Part shown: positions 1-8,677 of the stretch, one piece after another
How positions within the stretch are numbered: position 1 is the stretch's first letter
Layout: the number at the start of each line of letters is the position of its first letter
Assembly (NCBI GenBank): GCA_965200825.1
Contig: OZ241385.1
Location: 1,984,001-2,048,000, forward strand
Direction: 5' to 3'
DNA from: Bin80 sp026709335
GTDB lineage: Bacteria > Bacteroidota > Rhodothermia > Rhodothermales > Bin80
Length of the DNA: 64,000 nt
The notes under the pieces: generated by a model
What the model was told of the DNA's origin: nothing
The model's input: the letters and a program-made list of their open reading frames with translations, nothing else
The model's database searches: none
Position numbers and translations under genes: made by a program

Positions 1-403
1 ACCCATCTAACTGTTTTGCAAAACCAGTGAACAAATATATCTCGATTTTCCTACATATTCGATCTGAGTTCCATCATGAACTTAAAAGGGAATTCGTTTA
101 AAACTATTCTCCTAAAATCATTCACGAACATAGAATCTTTCTCTGAATTTGATGACGCCAAGTTTATTGAATAGACCCCCGTTTTCCTCATTCTGGATTC
201 ATATAAATTGACAGCAAACTTCTCCCGACAAGGATTGGGAACCTGCTTCACTCCCCATATGATTCACTATGGCTGAGAAGTCATAACTTCATTTGCTCAA
301 TCCATTCCAACCTGCTTTGTTACGCCTTACGCTGAAGAAACTACAGGCTTGATGCTCCGTAAAACTGGTCCATCTTGATTGAATGCATATCTAATCCCTA
401 ATC
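1..403. other. gene-poor left edge
   Basis: I see no convincing gene. Plus-strand frames are broken by stops. The one minus-strand reading frame of 66 codons (51-251) has no recognisable motif and no neighbour that supports it. Confidence 0.5.
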
Positions 404-752
404 ATGGATATTACGGTTCTTACCATAATCATTAGTGTGACACTGGGTGTCCTCTCAGTCATTGGGACGATAGTAGGTATCGTACTCCCACACATGCATT
501 GGATGGAAGCTAGATTGACGGCTGCCATTACTGAAGTCAAAACCGAGCTTGCCAATCCCCAGTGAAAAACTTGAAACCAAGATTGAAGATCTAGGGGCTG
601 AAATGAAAGAAGATCATGGGAAGCTGGATATACGACTTGGACATCTAAGCGAGCATGTATTTGATTTGAACGGACTAGTCCAAAAAATCGCAGGACATTT
701 ATTCGGGATCAGAGACATCGTCTTAGATGATATTGGAGAGAACGGAACATGA
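404..752 (+). pseudogene. small membrane/coiled-coil protein, split by a frameshift
   Basis: ATG at 404 opens a 53-codon frame. It encodes one strongly hydrophobic helix (about residues 4-29), then a polar helix, and ends at TGA 563-565. From about 549 the +1 frame continues without a break to 752 as a charged helical sequence rich in Glu, Lys, Asp and Leu (begins SEKLETKIEDLG). Skipping one C in the CCCC run at 557-560 joins the two into one protein of about 115 residues: an N-terminal membrane helix plus a cytoplasmic coiled coil. That architecture is common among small marine bacterial proteins of unknown role. The split could be a real inactivating indel, a sequencing error in the C run, or +1 recoding. 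No function is claimed. Confidence 0.5.
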
Positions 753-1188
753 TTCAAACGAACTTGCCCCGAAAGGTTACGCTCGCCAGTTTCTAGACTT
801 CTCTGTACCACTCTATATCTTCTTTCATCTCTTCCCCACAAATAGGATAGATCTAAAAACAAACTGGGAAGATATTGTTGCTCTCTGTTTGAGTCATATA
901 TAGCGAATCAATGATCCCTGGCTCACTACGCACTCCGTTTTGATACAACTGATCTCACCGGGCACAGGAACTCGATCCAATTCCTCCACACCATATCAAG
1001 TTCTTTATGTATCAGGTCAACAGCCAATACTGGGAATCTATCATGAGTAACATTCTCACAGATCCATTCGGCGATTTCTTGGGGTTTCCGACAGAAACGC
1101 TCCTAGCCGTCCATTCACACTGAGTATGCGGTGCAGATATCATCAATCCCGGACATAGCACTCCAAATACAGGGAGTTTATTGAACAT
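753..1188. other. intergenic stretch without a supported gene
   Basis: Nothing supportable here. Short frames on both strands lack motifs. The sequence leads into the lipoprotein operon that starts at 1189, so its promoter probably lies in the right part, but I could not identify one with confidence. Confidence 0.4.
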
Positions 1189-1830
1189 ATGCAAATTGTT
1201 ACTCATGGATATAATTCCCACTTCTTTCCTTGCTACATTGAACTATCAATAAACAGAGCACTCTTTTTGTTATCTCACCTTCTGATCCTTTTCAATGTGG
1301 GTTGTAATTCGACTTCAGACTACGAGACCATGTTGTCTCGCGAAACTGCCCGGGAAGATACAATCCGCACCCTTTTCTTTAACTATGAATTGGGGATGCC
1401 CCGCCAGGCATTCTATGACTCAAGCCGGGCGCTGAATCTCCGGGGATTGGTCACCAACGGCCCCAACAATCGCTATGTCCAATACAAACTCCCCGATAAA
1501 TTTCCTCATAAAGCAACCATGCTTTACTATCCTGATTTTGGAGAAGATCAGGTTACTCAAATGCGAATTCGGTTTTCTTATGACGCCTGGGCACCTTGGA
1601 ATCGACACCTCTGGGCAGACAGTCTGATTTTTGAAGTTCGAAAACTCATGGAAAAATGGTATGGTGAAGGATTTCTCATCCAAGACGTCAACATTCCGAT
1701 GGTTGGTCCCAGCCATGAGTTTGTCAAAATTGAAGCGAACCGACAAATCACCATTCAGCGCGATTCAGACCGTGAAGTACTCGTGAAAATTACAGACCTC
1801 AGGTCCCTCCTTTCCAGGGAAGATGAATAA
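1189..1830 (+). CDS. putative lipoprotein of unknown function
   Basis: A 213-residue protein. The N-terminal region holds a hydrophobic stretch (about residues 24-37) ending in a lipobox-like LFNVGC with Cys39, so it is probably exported and lipidated. The 24 residues before the hydrophobic core are long for a signal peptide, so the true start may lie downstream of ATG 1189, although no better in-frame ATG exists. The mature part is polar and mixed alpha/beta, with no domain I recognise. The stop codon overlaps the start of the next gene (ATG 1823), so the two are translationally coupled. It probably serves the same outer-membrane or periplasmic process as the two giant FG-GAP lipoproteins that follow. 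Confidence 0.7.
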   Translation: MQIVTHGYNSHFFPCYIELSINRALFLLSHLLILFNVGCNSTSDYETMLSRETAREDTIRTLFFNYELGMPRQAFYDSSRALNLRGLVTNGPNNRYVQYKLPDKFPHKATMLYYPDFGEDQVTQMRIRFSYDAWAPWNRHLWADSLIFEVRKLMEKWYGEGFLIQDVNIPMVGPSHEFVKIEANRQITIQRDSDREVLVKITDLRSLLSREDE

Positions 1831-4800
1831 GATAGTCTATATCCTACTCGCTGCCTCCTTTGGAGCATGCACGACCGAAAAAGGATCACTTTTTGAACAG
1901 ATTGATGCAAAGCAATCGGGGATTTATTTTGAGAACACTCTTGGGTACGAAGACGAATTCAACGTCTATAGATACCGCAATTTCTATAATGGTGGAGGCG
2001 TAGCCCTCGGAGATGTGAATCAGGATGGACTCCTGGATGTGTTCCTGACAGGGAATCAAACTCCCAACAGGCTCTACTTGAATGAGGGCGATTTTCAGTT
2101 CAGAGACATATCAGAAAGTGCTGGGATCATGGGAGAGCGTGCCTGGAGTACCGGCGTCAGCATGGCAGATATTAACGGAGATGGCCTTATAGATATTTAT
2201 GTCTGCAACTCTGGGATTGTGGATGGAGATGACCGACGCAATGAGCTCTACATCAACCAGGGAAATGAATCCTTTCAGGAAATGGGGCACGAATATGGAC
2301 TTGATGATGCGGGACTCTCCACCCATGCCACTTTCCTGGATTATGACCTTGATGGTGATGTCGATATTTTTCTGGTCAATAACTCATTTCGGAGTATTGC
2401 CGACTTTGACCTTGAAGTCAATACACGTCATATTCCACATACCGCAGGAGGAGATCGATTATTCCGTAATGATTTTCCAGAAGCATACTTCACAGATGTA
2501 ACCGAAGCTGCCGGAATCTACCGCAGTGAAATTGGCTTTGGGCTTGGTGCCTCCGTAGGGGATGTGAACCGCGATGGATGGCCCGACCTCTATGTCTCAA
2601 ATGACTTCTTTGAGTACGACTACCTCTACATCAATAACCGAGACGGGACCTTCTCGGAATCTCTTCGCAAAAGCATTAATAGTGTAAGTGCGGCGGCAAT
2701 GGGGGCTGACATGGCTGATCTCAATGGAGACGGATACCTGGATATCTTTGTAACAGATATGCTGCCGGCAACCGATGTTCGCCTGAAAACGGTTTCCGCA
2801 TTTGATAGCTGGCCTCGCTATCAGGCCTATATCCGCGACGATTACTACCACCAATTTACCCGCAATACACTACAGATCAACCGAGGCACGGACCTCAATT
2901 CTGTGATTCGCTTCTCCGAAGCAGGGAGAAAGTTTCAAGTAGAAGCAAGTGATTGGAGTTGGGGAGCACTCATTGCCGACTATGACCATGATGGAACCAG
3001 AGACATCTTTGTAGCAAACGGTATTTATCGAGATCTGACGAATGCCGACTACTTGGAGGCTGTCCGTGATGAGGATACCAGAAGTATTCTGACCAGCGAG
3101 AATTATGTGGACTGGAAGACTCTCATCGAAATGATTCCTACCCAACCCATTCCGAATCATATGTTTTCTGGTCATTCCGGACAGCCGTACAAGGATGTTA
3201 CCGAGGCCTGGGGACTCGCTGCGCCAGGATTTTCAAATGGCAGCGCCTACGGGGATCTGGATCTAGATGGCGATCTGGACCTTCTCGTCAATAATGTCGG
3301 GGGAGCCCCTATGTTGTTTCGTAACCGGGCAACAGATCAGCTCCCACAGCACCACTGGATCCAGATTGAGTTGGTTGGCATCTCTCCAAACACCCAAGGC
3401 GTTGGCACTCAAATTGCCGCTTGGTCTGATTCTCAACTCTGGTACATTGAACAGCAACCCGTCCGCGGATTTCAAAGTAGTGTGGACCCCATTCTTCATC
3501 TTGGGCTTGGCCCCGATACAAAAACCCTGGACTCTTTGATCATCTATTGGCCTCGGGGAATGGTGGATCGATACAAGGATGTGGAAACAAATCAGCACCT
3601 TCTATTCCGGCAAACATCTGATTTACCACATACTTCTCATGACCGGCAAACAAAATCAAACCCACTTCTGATACCTGTTGACCCGGATTCTATTGGGCTT
3701 GGATGGCGTCACATTGAAAATGTATTCAGTGATTTTGATCAGCAACCCCTACTCTTTCACATGCGTTCTACTGAGGGACCCGGAGTGTGCAAAGGAGATT
3801 TCAATCAGGATGGCCTAGACGACCTGTACCTTGGCGGTGCCCGTAGTCAGCCTGGAGCTATATTTGTACAGACCAACTCAGGATCTTTTGAACAGAGTTT
3901 ACAGTCCGTATTGGATGAGGATGCAAATTCGGAAGACGTGGACTGTGCATGGCTGGATATTGATGGAGATGGGGATCAGGACCTATTCGTTGCCAGCGGT
4001 AGCAGTGAGTTTCCCCGGAGTAGCTCGGCATTATTAGATCGTTTGTATTTGAACGACGGTACAGGGGCGCTCATTCGTGACGAGGCCCTAATCGGTCTGT
4101 CGACCCAAGGCTTCCTCCCCACTTCAACCGTTTGTCCAATAGACATTGATCTGGATGGAGACCTCGATCTCTTTCTGGGCAGCCGGCTTCAGCCCTTCGC
4201 ATATGGCCTTCCGGCCAACAGTCAACTGTTGGTGAACGATGGAAACGGAACTCTCAGTGATGCAACCTCTCGCCTTGCTCCCCACCTTGAGTCCATTGGG
4301 CTGATAACCGATGTCGCCTGTGCAGATTTTACCGGGGACAATTCTCCAGATCTCCTGCTCGCCGGAGAGTGGATGCCACTGAGTTTCCTGAAAAACGATC
4401 TTGGCAGCTTTGTGCCGATGATAGCAGGCCTAGAGAATACAGCCGGATGGTGGCAGTCCATACTGTCACTAGATCTGGATGACGATGGAGACCTAGATTT
4501 CATCGCCGGAAATCATGGTCTCAACTCTAGATTCCAAGCCCCCGTAGATATGTGGGTCAGCGATTTTGACCGTAATGGCAGCATTGAACAAGTCTTTGCA
4601 AGAACAATCGACGGGGAATTATTTCCTTGGCACCTGCGTCACGACCTTCTCAGCCAAATTTCTCATCTTGTACGCGTATTCCCTACGTATGCATCGTATT
4701 CCGAAGCTACCATAGCTGATATTTTTTCTGAGGAAGAACTGGGGCGTGCCCTACATCTGAGAGTGACTGAACTTCGCAGTATAATCGGAATCAATGACGG

Positions 4801-5125
4801 ATTGGGAAATTTCACATTAACTCCTGCACCTGAAGAAATGCAGTTCTCCCCCGTATACGGCATGGCGGACATACCTACCTCGCAAGGCCACTTAATCCTG
4901 GTTGGCGGAAACTTGCACGAAGTTAAACCTGAGGCAGGAAGGTATGATGCGAGCTACGGAACTGCATTAATGACGCCCTCTCTGGAAACTCTGACCTGGT
5001 CTGAATCAGGTTTTTTTGTTGAAGGTCAGATTCGTAAAATTCTGACATTAGACCTTGGTGGCCGAACGTTAATTATCGTTGCACGCAATAATGATCGGCT
5101 CAGCATTTTTGCGTATGCGAATTAG
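1823..5125 (+). CDS. CRTAC1-like FG-GAP/ASPIC-UnbV repeat lipoprotein
   Basis: A 1100-residue exported lipoprotein: signal MNKIVYILLAASFGAC with lipid-attachment Cys16. The N-terminal half carries FG-GAP/VCBS propeller blades with repeated Ca-binding loops of the DxNxDG type (first DVNQDG at about 64-69, then DINGDG and DLDGD). An ASPIC/UnbV domain follows at about 515-590, identified by the sequence around RGFQSSVDPILHLGLG. A second run of VCBS blades covers about 650-1000. The family is known from cartilage acidic protein 1 homologues and is abundant in Bacteroidota and Rhodothermota, where the biochemical role is not settled; surface carbohydrate or ligand binding is the usual guess. It overlaps the preceding gene by 8 nt and the following paralogue by 11 nt, so the three form one operon. 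Confidence 0.9.
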   Translation: MNKIVYILLAASFGACTTEKGSLFEQIDAKQSGIYFENTLGYEDEFNVYRYRNFYNGGGVALGDVNQDGLLDVFLTGNQTPNRLYLNEGDFQFRDISESAGIMGERAWSTGVSMADINGDGLIDIYVCNSGIVDGDDRRNELYINQGNESFQEMGHEYGLDDAGLSTHATFLDYDLDGDVDIFLVNNSFRSIADFDLEVNTRHIPHTAGGDRLFRNDFPEAYFTDVTEAAGIYRSEIGFGLGASVGDVNRDGWPDLYVSNDFFEYDYLYINNRDGTFSESLRKSINSVSAAAMGADMADLNGDGYLDIFVTDMLPATDVRLKTVSAFDSWPRYQAYIRDDYYHQFTRNTLQINRGTDLNSVIRFSEAGRKFQVEASDWSWGALIADYDHDGTRDIFVANGIYRDLTNADYLEAVRDEDTRSILTSENYVDWKTLIEMIPTQPIPNHMFSGHSGQPYKDVTEAWGLAAPGFSNGSAYGDLDLDGDLDLLVNNVGGAPMLFRNRATDQLPQHHWIQIELVGISPNTQGVGTQIAAWSDSQLWYIEQQPVRGFQSSVDPILHLGLGPDTKTLDSLIIYWPRGMVDRYKDVETNQHLLFRQTSDLPHTSHDRQTKSNPLLIPVDPDSIGLGWRHIENVFSDFDQQPLLFHMRSTEGPGVCKGDFNQDGLDDLYLGGARSQPGAIFVQTNSGSFEQSLQSVLDEDANSEDVDCAWLDIDGDGDQDLFVASGSSEFPRSSSALLDRLYLNDGTGALIRDEALIGLSTQGFLPTSTVCPIDIDLDGDLDLFLGSRLQPFAYGLPANSQLLVNDGNGTLSDATSRLAPHLESIGLITDVACADFTGDNSPDLLLAGEWMPLSFLKNDLGSFVPMIAGLENTAGWWQSILSLDLDDDGDLDFIAGNHGLNSRFQAPVDMWVSDFDRNGSIEQVFARTIDGELFPWHLRHDLLSQISHLVRVFPTYASYSEATIADIFSEEELGRALHLRVTELRSIIGINDGLGNFTLTPAPEEMQFSPVYGMADIPTSQGHLILVGGNLHEVKPEAGRYDASYGTALMTPSLETLTWSESGFFVEGQIRKILTLDLGGRTLIIVARNNDRLSIFAYAN

Positions 5126-8100
5126 CCTCTTCCTTCTGCTACTTCTTTTCATCGGTTGCAGAAACAGCTCTGAGCCCGGGAAGAGGCTGTTCACTCTACT
5201 CGACCAAACTCGAACTGGTGTGGATTTCACGAACACTCTCGTTTATGAAGCAGATTTTAATATCATTGATTATCTGTATTTCTATGACGGGGGAGGCGTC
5301 GCAATTGGCGATCTCAATAATGACGACCTGCCTGATCTTTTTCTGACAGGCAATCAGGTACCTGATCGACTTTACATCAATCAAGGAGACTTCCAATTCG
5401 ATGATATGACGTTCGAATCAGGAATTACTTCCGATGAAAACACATGGTCTACCGGCGTCAGCATGGTTGATGTGAATGGGGATGGATGGATGGATATTTA
5501 CATCTGTAAAGTCAACCATATCTCCAAGACTGGACACAACCTGCTCTATATCAACCAACAAGACGGCACATTCCATGAAGAAAGTCGGCGTTTCGGGCTG
5601 AACTTTGAAGGCCTCTCTACACACACAGCCTGGCTAGACTACGACATAGATGGCGACCTGGACCTGTATCTTCTCAACCATGCAATCCATTCTCAAGATT
5701 CATATGTGGCTTCTTGGCGCCGAATAGTTGACGCCCCAAAAGTTGGAGATAAGTTTTATCGCCAGGACGACGGCTACTTTGTAAGCATTACCGCGGAGGC
5801 AGGGATTTACAGTAGCGCATTAGGTTACGGTCTTGGCATTGCCGTCAGCGATCTAAATCAGGATGGTTGGCCTGATCTATATGTTGGTAACGATTTTCAT
5901 GAGGATGACTACTTGTACATGAATAGCGGGATTGGCACGTTTACAGAATCTCTCTGGAAAATAACTGCCCATACGAGTCGCTCAACTATGGGAGTTGACA
6001 TTGCCGATCTGAATAATGATGGCCTCCCTGACATTGTAGCACTGGATATGTTTCCACCGGATCTGGCCACCCAGCGCACAGCCGGCAACGTGAATGCGGA
6101 TGCACGCATGCACATTTTAGAGGATTTTGGCTATGGCCCACAGGTCTCCAGGAATACACTTCAACTGCACAGGGGAATCACCTCAGAGGAACTCCCCTTC
6201 TTCAGCGAACTTGCATTTTTTGCTGGAATAGAGGCTACCGACTGGTCCTGGACGCCCCTCCTGGGAGATTTTGACGGAGATGGATGGAAGGATCTTTATG
6301 TCACGAATGGGATTCCCGGACGCCCCAATGATTTGGATTACATCGAATACGTTGCAACACCTGATATCCAGCGAATACTTCATAACGGATCTCCTGACCA
6401 GGAAGCCGAGATTGCTGATCAGATGCCTCCTGCGATTGTCCCTAATTATGCATTCAAAGGAGGGCTTGACCTTCGGTTTGAAGATGTCAGCAATCCCTGG
6501 GGGCTTGCTGAACGAGTCATTAGCAATGGTGCCGCGTACGGAGACCTGGATCTGGATGGAGATCTGGATTTGGTCGTAAATACCCTGAATCATCCCGCAC
6601 TCATCTATCGAAATGAATCTGTTAGTAATTACATCTCTGTAAAACTTCGCGGTGCAAAACGAAATACATCCGGGATTGGAGCTAGAGTCAGTGTCTGGGT
6701 ATCAGGCATGCATCATATGCAAGAGCAATTTCCCTCTCGTGGATTCCAATCGTCCATAGATCATGTATTGAGTTTTGGTATCGGAAATGCCACAATTGCG
6801 GACTCGGTTGTTGTAATCTGGCCTTCGGGTCTCCAGTCGAAAGTAAGTCAGGTGGCTGCAGGAACACGCCTAGTTCTAAGTGAAACTGATGCACATGAAA
6901 TCTCCTTCCCTCTATCAACTCCGCAAGTTCCTAATATCAAACTCATAGATAATCACGGAATTTCTTTCAGGCACATCCAGGATGAAGTACGCGATTTTAC
7001 AATCCTGCCGACCTTACCGTATTGGCGAAGTACACATGGAGCCGCACTGGCTGTTGCAGATGTGAATGGAGATGGACTGGAAGACATTTATTTTGGGGGA
7101 GCTCGCAATCAGCCCAGTGCCCTGTATTTTCAAACGACCGGTGGACAATTTCAACTTGCACCTTTCCCTGACGATCATAAGACGAGCGAAGATGTAGATG
7201 CCCTCTTTCTTGACGCAGACAATGACGGAGATCAAGACTTGTATGTTGTAAGTGGTGGATGGACCGGACCTGCCGAACTGCATCAAGATCGACTGTATCT
7301 CAATTCAGGCTCCGGAGTTTTTCATACTGATCCTAATCGACTTCCAATCAACCACTCAAACGGGACTGCGGTCACCGCAACAGATTTTGACCTTGACGGA
7401 GATATTGATCTCTTCGTAGGAAGTGATACCCAACCAGAGAGTTATGGGAAAGCCGGATACAGCACTCTGCTTGAAAATGATGGGACAGGACACTTTATAG
7501 ATGTTACAAACAGCATGTCTTCCTCTCTGCAACGCATTGGGCATGTGACCGGAGTAGCTTGGGCTGACCTTGTTGGAGATTCCCTTTCTGATCTTGTTTT
7601 GGTTGGCGAATGGATGCCAGTTACGATTTTTGAAAACCAAGGGGATAAACTCGTTGACAGAACAGATTCTCTGGGGCTCTCAAATTCAATTGGACTCTGG
7701 CAGAGCCTGGCCGTACAAGATTTGAATGGAGATGGATTTCCTGATTTGATTGCTACTAATCTTGGGCTCAATACCACTTTCAGACCGCCTCTTGCCCTCT
7801 ATACCGATGACTTGGATCAAGATGGGCGTATAGATCCTCTTGTTGCTCAATGGCAAGACGATGACTGGTACGCATGGGCATCTCGTGATGCACTACTTCA
7901 ACAGCTACCAGGCCTTTCTGCATTAATCCCAACTTACAGTGCTTACAAATATCTTTCCGTTACAGATTTATTCGGGGAAAACCTGGAGCCTAGTCGCATG
8001 CTCCAGACTCTTGAATCGACGATTTACTGGAATGAGTCCGGCCTCCGATTCAAACCCGAGGCGATGCCGGATGAAATCCAATGGGCACCAATCTTGTCCA

Positions 8101-8387
8101 TGCACTCTGTGAATACCATGGAAGGTTCAACGTGGTTTCTGGCCGGGAATCGTTCAGCAGCTTCGGATGCATTTGGAGGCATGAATGCGGGATGGGGATC
8201 GGTCATTCATTTTACGAATACTGGTGAGGTACAACTCATGGATAAACATGGATTTCATGTTCCTGGGGAGGCCAGAAAAATTCAGGCCCTCCATGGGAAC
8301 CCGATGCGAATTATTGTGGCACGTTCAAATGATACTCCAATATTATTTGAATTGGGAACCTCGTTTGCACCTGAAAACCTGAACTGA
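5115..8387 (+). CDS. second CRTAC1-like FG-GAP/ASPIC-UnbV lipoprotein
   Basis: A 1090-residue paralogue of the gene just upstream with the same order: lipoprotein signal, N-terminal VCBS blades, ASPIC/UnbV domain at about 503-575 (RGFQSSIDHVLSFGIG), then C-terminal VCBS blades. I chose ATG 5115 over ATG 5079 because it gives a compact signal peptide, MRISLFLLLLLFIGC, with Cys15 as lipidation site. This start lies inside the end of the first gene (11-nt overlap). The two copies have clearly diverged in sequence but keep the same signature motifs, so this looks like an old tandem duplication. It is the last gene of the operon; the 290 bp to the convergent peptidase hold no strong terminator. 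Confidence 0.88.
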   Translation: MRISLFLLLLLFIGCRNSSEPGKRLFTLLDQTRTGVDFTNTLVYEADFNIIDYLYFYDGGGVAIGDLNNDDLPDLFLTGNQVPDRLYINQGDFQFDDMTFESGITSDENTWSTGVSMVDVNGDGWMDIYICKVNHISKTGHNLLYINQQDGTFHEESRRFGLNFEGLSTHTAWLDYDIDGDLDLYLLNHAIHSQDSYVASWRRIVDAPKVGDKFYRQDDGYFVSITAEAGIYSSALGYGLGIAVSDLNQDGWPDLYVGNDFHEDDYLYMNSGIGTFTESLWKITAHTSRSTMGVDIADLNNDGLPDIVALDMFPPDLATQRTAGNVNADARMHILEDFGYGPQVSRNTLQLHRGITSEELPFFSELAFFAGIEATDWSWTPLLGDFDGDGWKDLYVTNGIPGRPNDLDYIEYVATPDIQRILHNGSPDQEAEIADQMPPAIVPNYAFKGGLDLRFEDVSNPWGLAERVISNGAAYGDLDLDGDLDLVVNTLNHPALIYRNESVSNYISVKLRGAKRNTSGIGARVSVWVSGMHHMQEQFPSRGFQSSIDHVLSFGIGNATIADSVVVIWPSGLQSKVSQVAAGTRLVLSETDAHEISFPLSTPQVPNIKLIDNHGISFRHIQDEVRDFTILPTLPYWRSTHGAALAVADVNGDGLEDIYFGGARNQPSALYFQTTGGQFQLAPFPDDHKTSEDVDALFLDADNDGDQDLYVVSGGWTGPAELHQDRLYLNSGSGVFHTDPNRLPINHSNGTAVTATDFDLDGDIDLFVGSDTQPESYGKAGYSTLLENDGTGHFIDVTNSMSSSLQRIGHVTGVAWADLVGDSLSDLVLVGEWMPVTIFENQGDKLVDRTDSLGLSNSIGLWQSLAVQDLNGDGFPDLIATNLGLNTTFRPPLALYTDDLDQDGRIDPLVAQWQDDDWYAWASRDALLQQLPGLSALIPTYSAYKYLSVTDLFGENLEPSRMLQTLESTIYWNESGLRFKPEAMPDEIQWAPILSMHSVNTMEGSTWFLAGNRSAASDAFGGMNAGWGSVIHFTNTGEVQLMDKHGFHVPGEARKIQALHGNPMRIIVARSNDTPILFELGTSFAPENLN

Positions 8388-8677
8388 GCTCTGAATCAGA
8401 GTATGGATACCGAGATATTTTGCTCGCAAGGATGCTCTGCGAACTGTATCTTCCTAAACCAGAATAATGAATGTCGCAGACCTGAGCAACTATTCGGGCG
8501 ACCAGAAAATGAAATCACTCCACCAGAATAATAAGCCAAAATGTTCGTTAATCTATTGGAGCTTCTCCCTGTTTACATTGGAAATTCGTATTCATTCAGT
8601 TCTGCAATCGTGATATGCACGATCGATATAGGTGCGATACGCATACATGTTCAGATTGATCTGAGCTTCGCTTTCTC

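Noticed and set aside
51..251. Minus-strand frame of 66 codons at the left edge
   Set aside because: No hydrophobic signal, domain or neighbouring gene supports it; chance length in AT-rich DNA.
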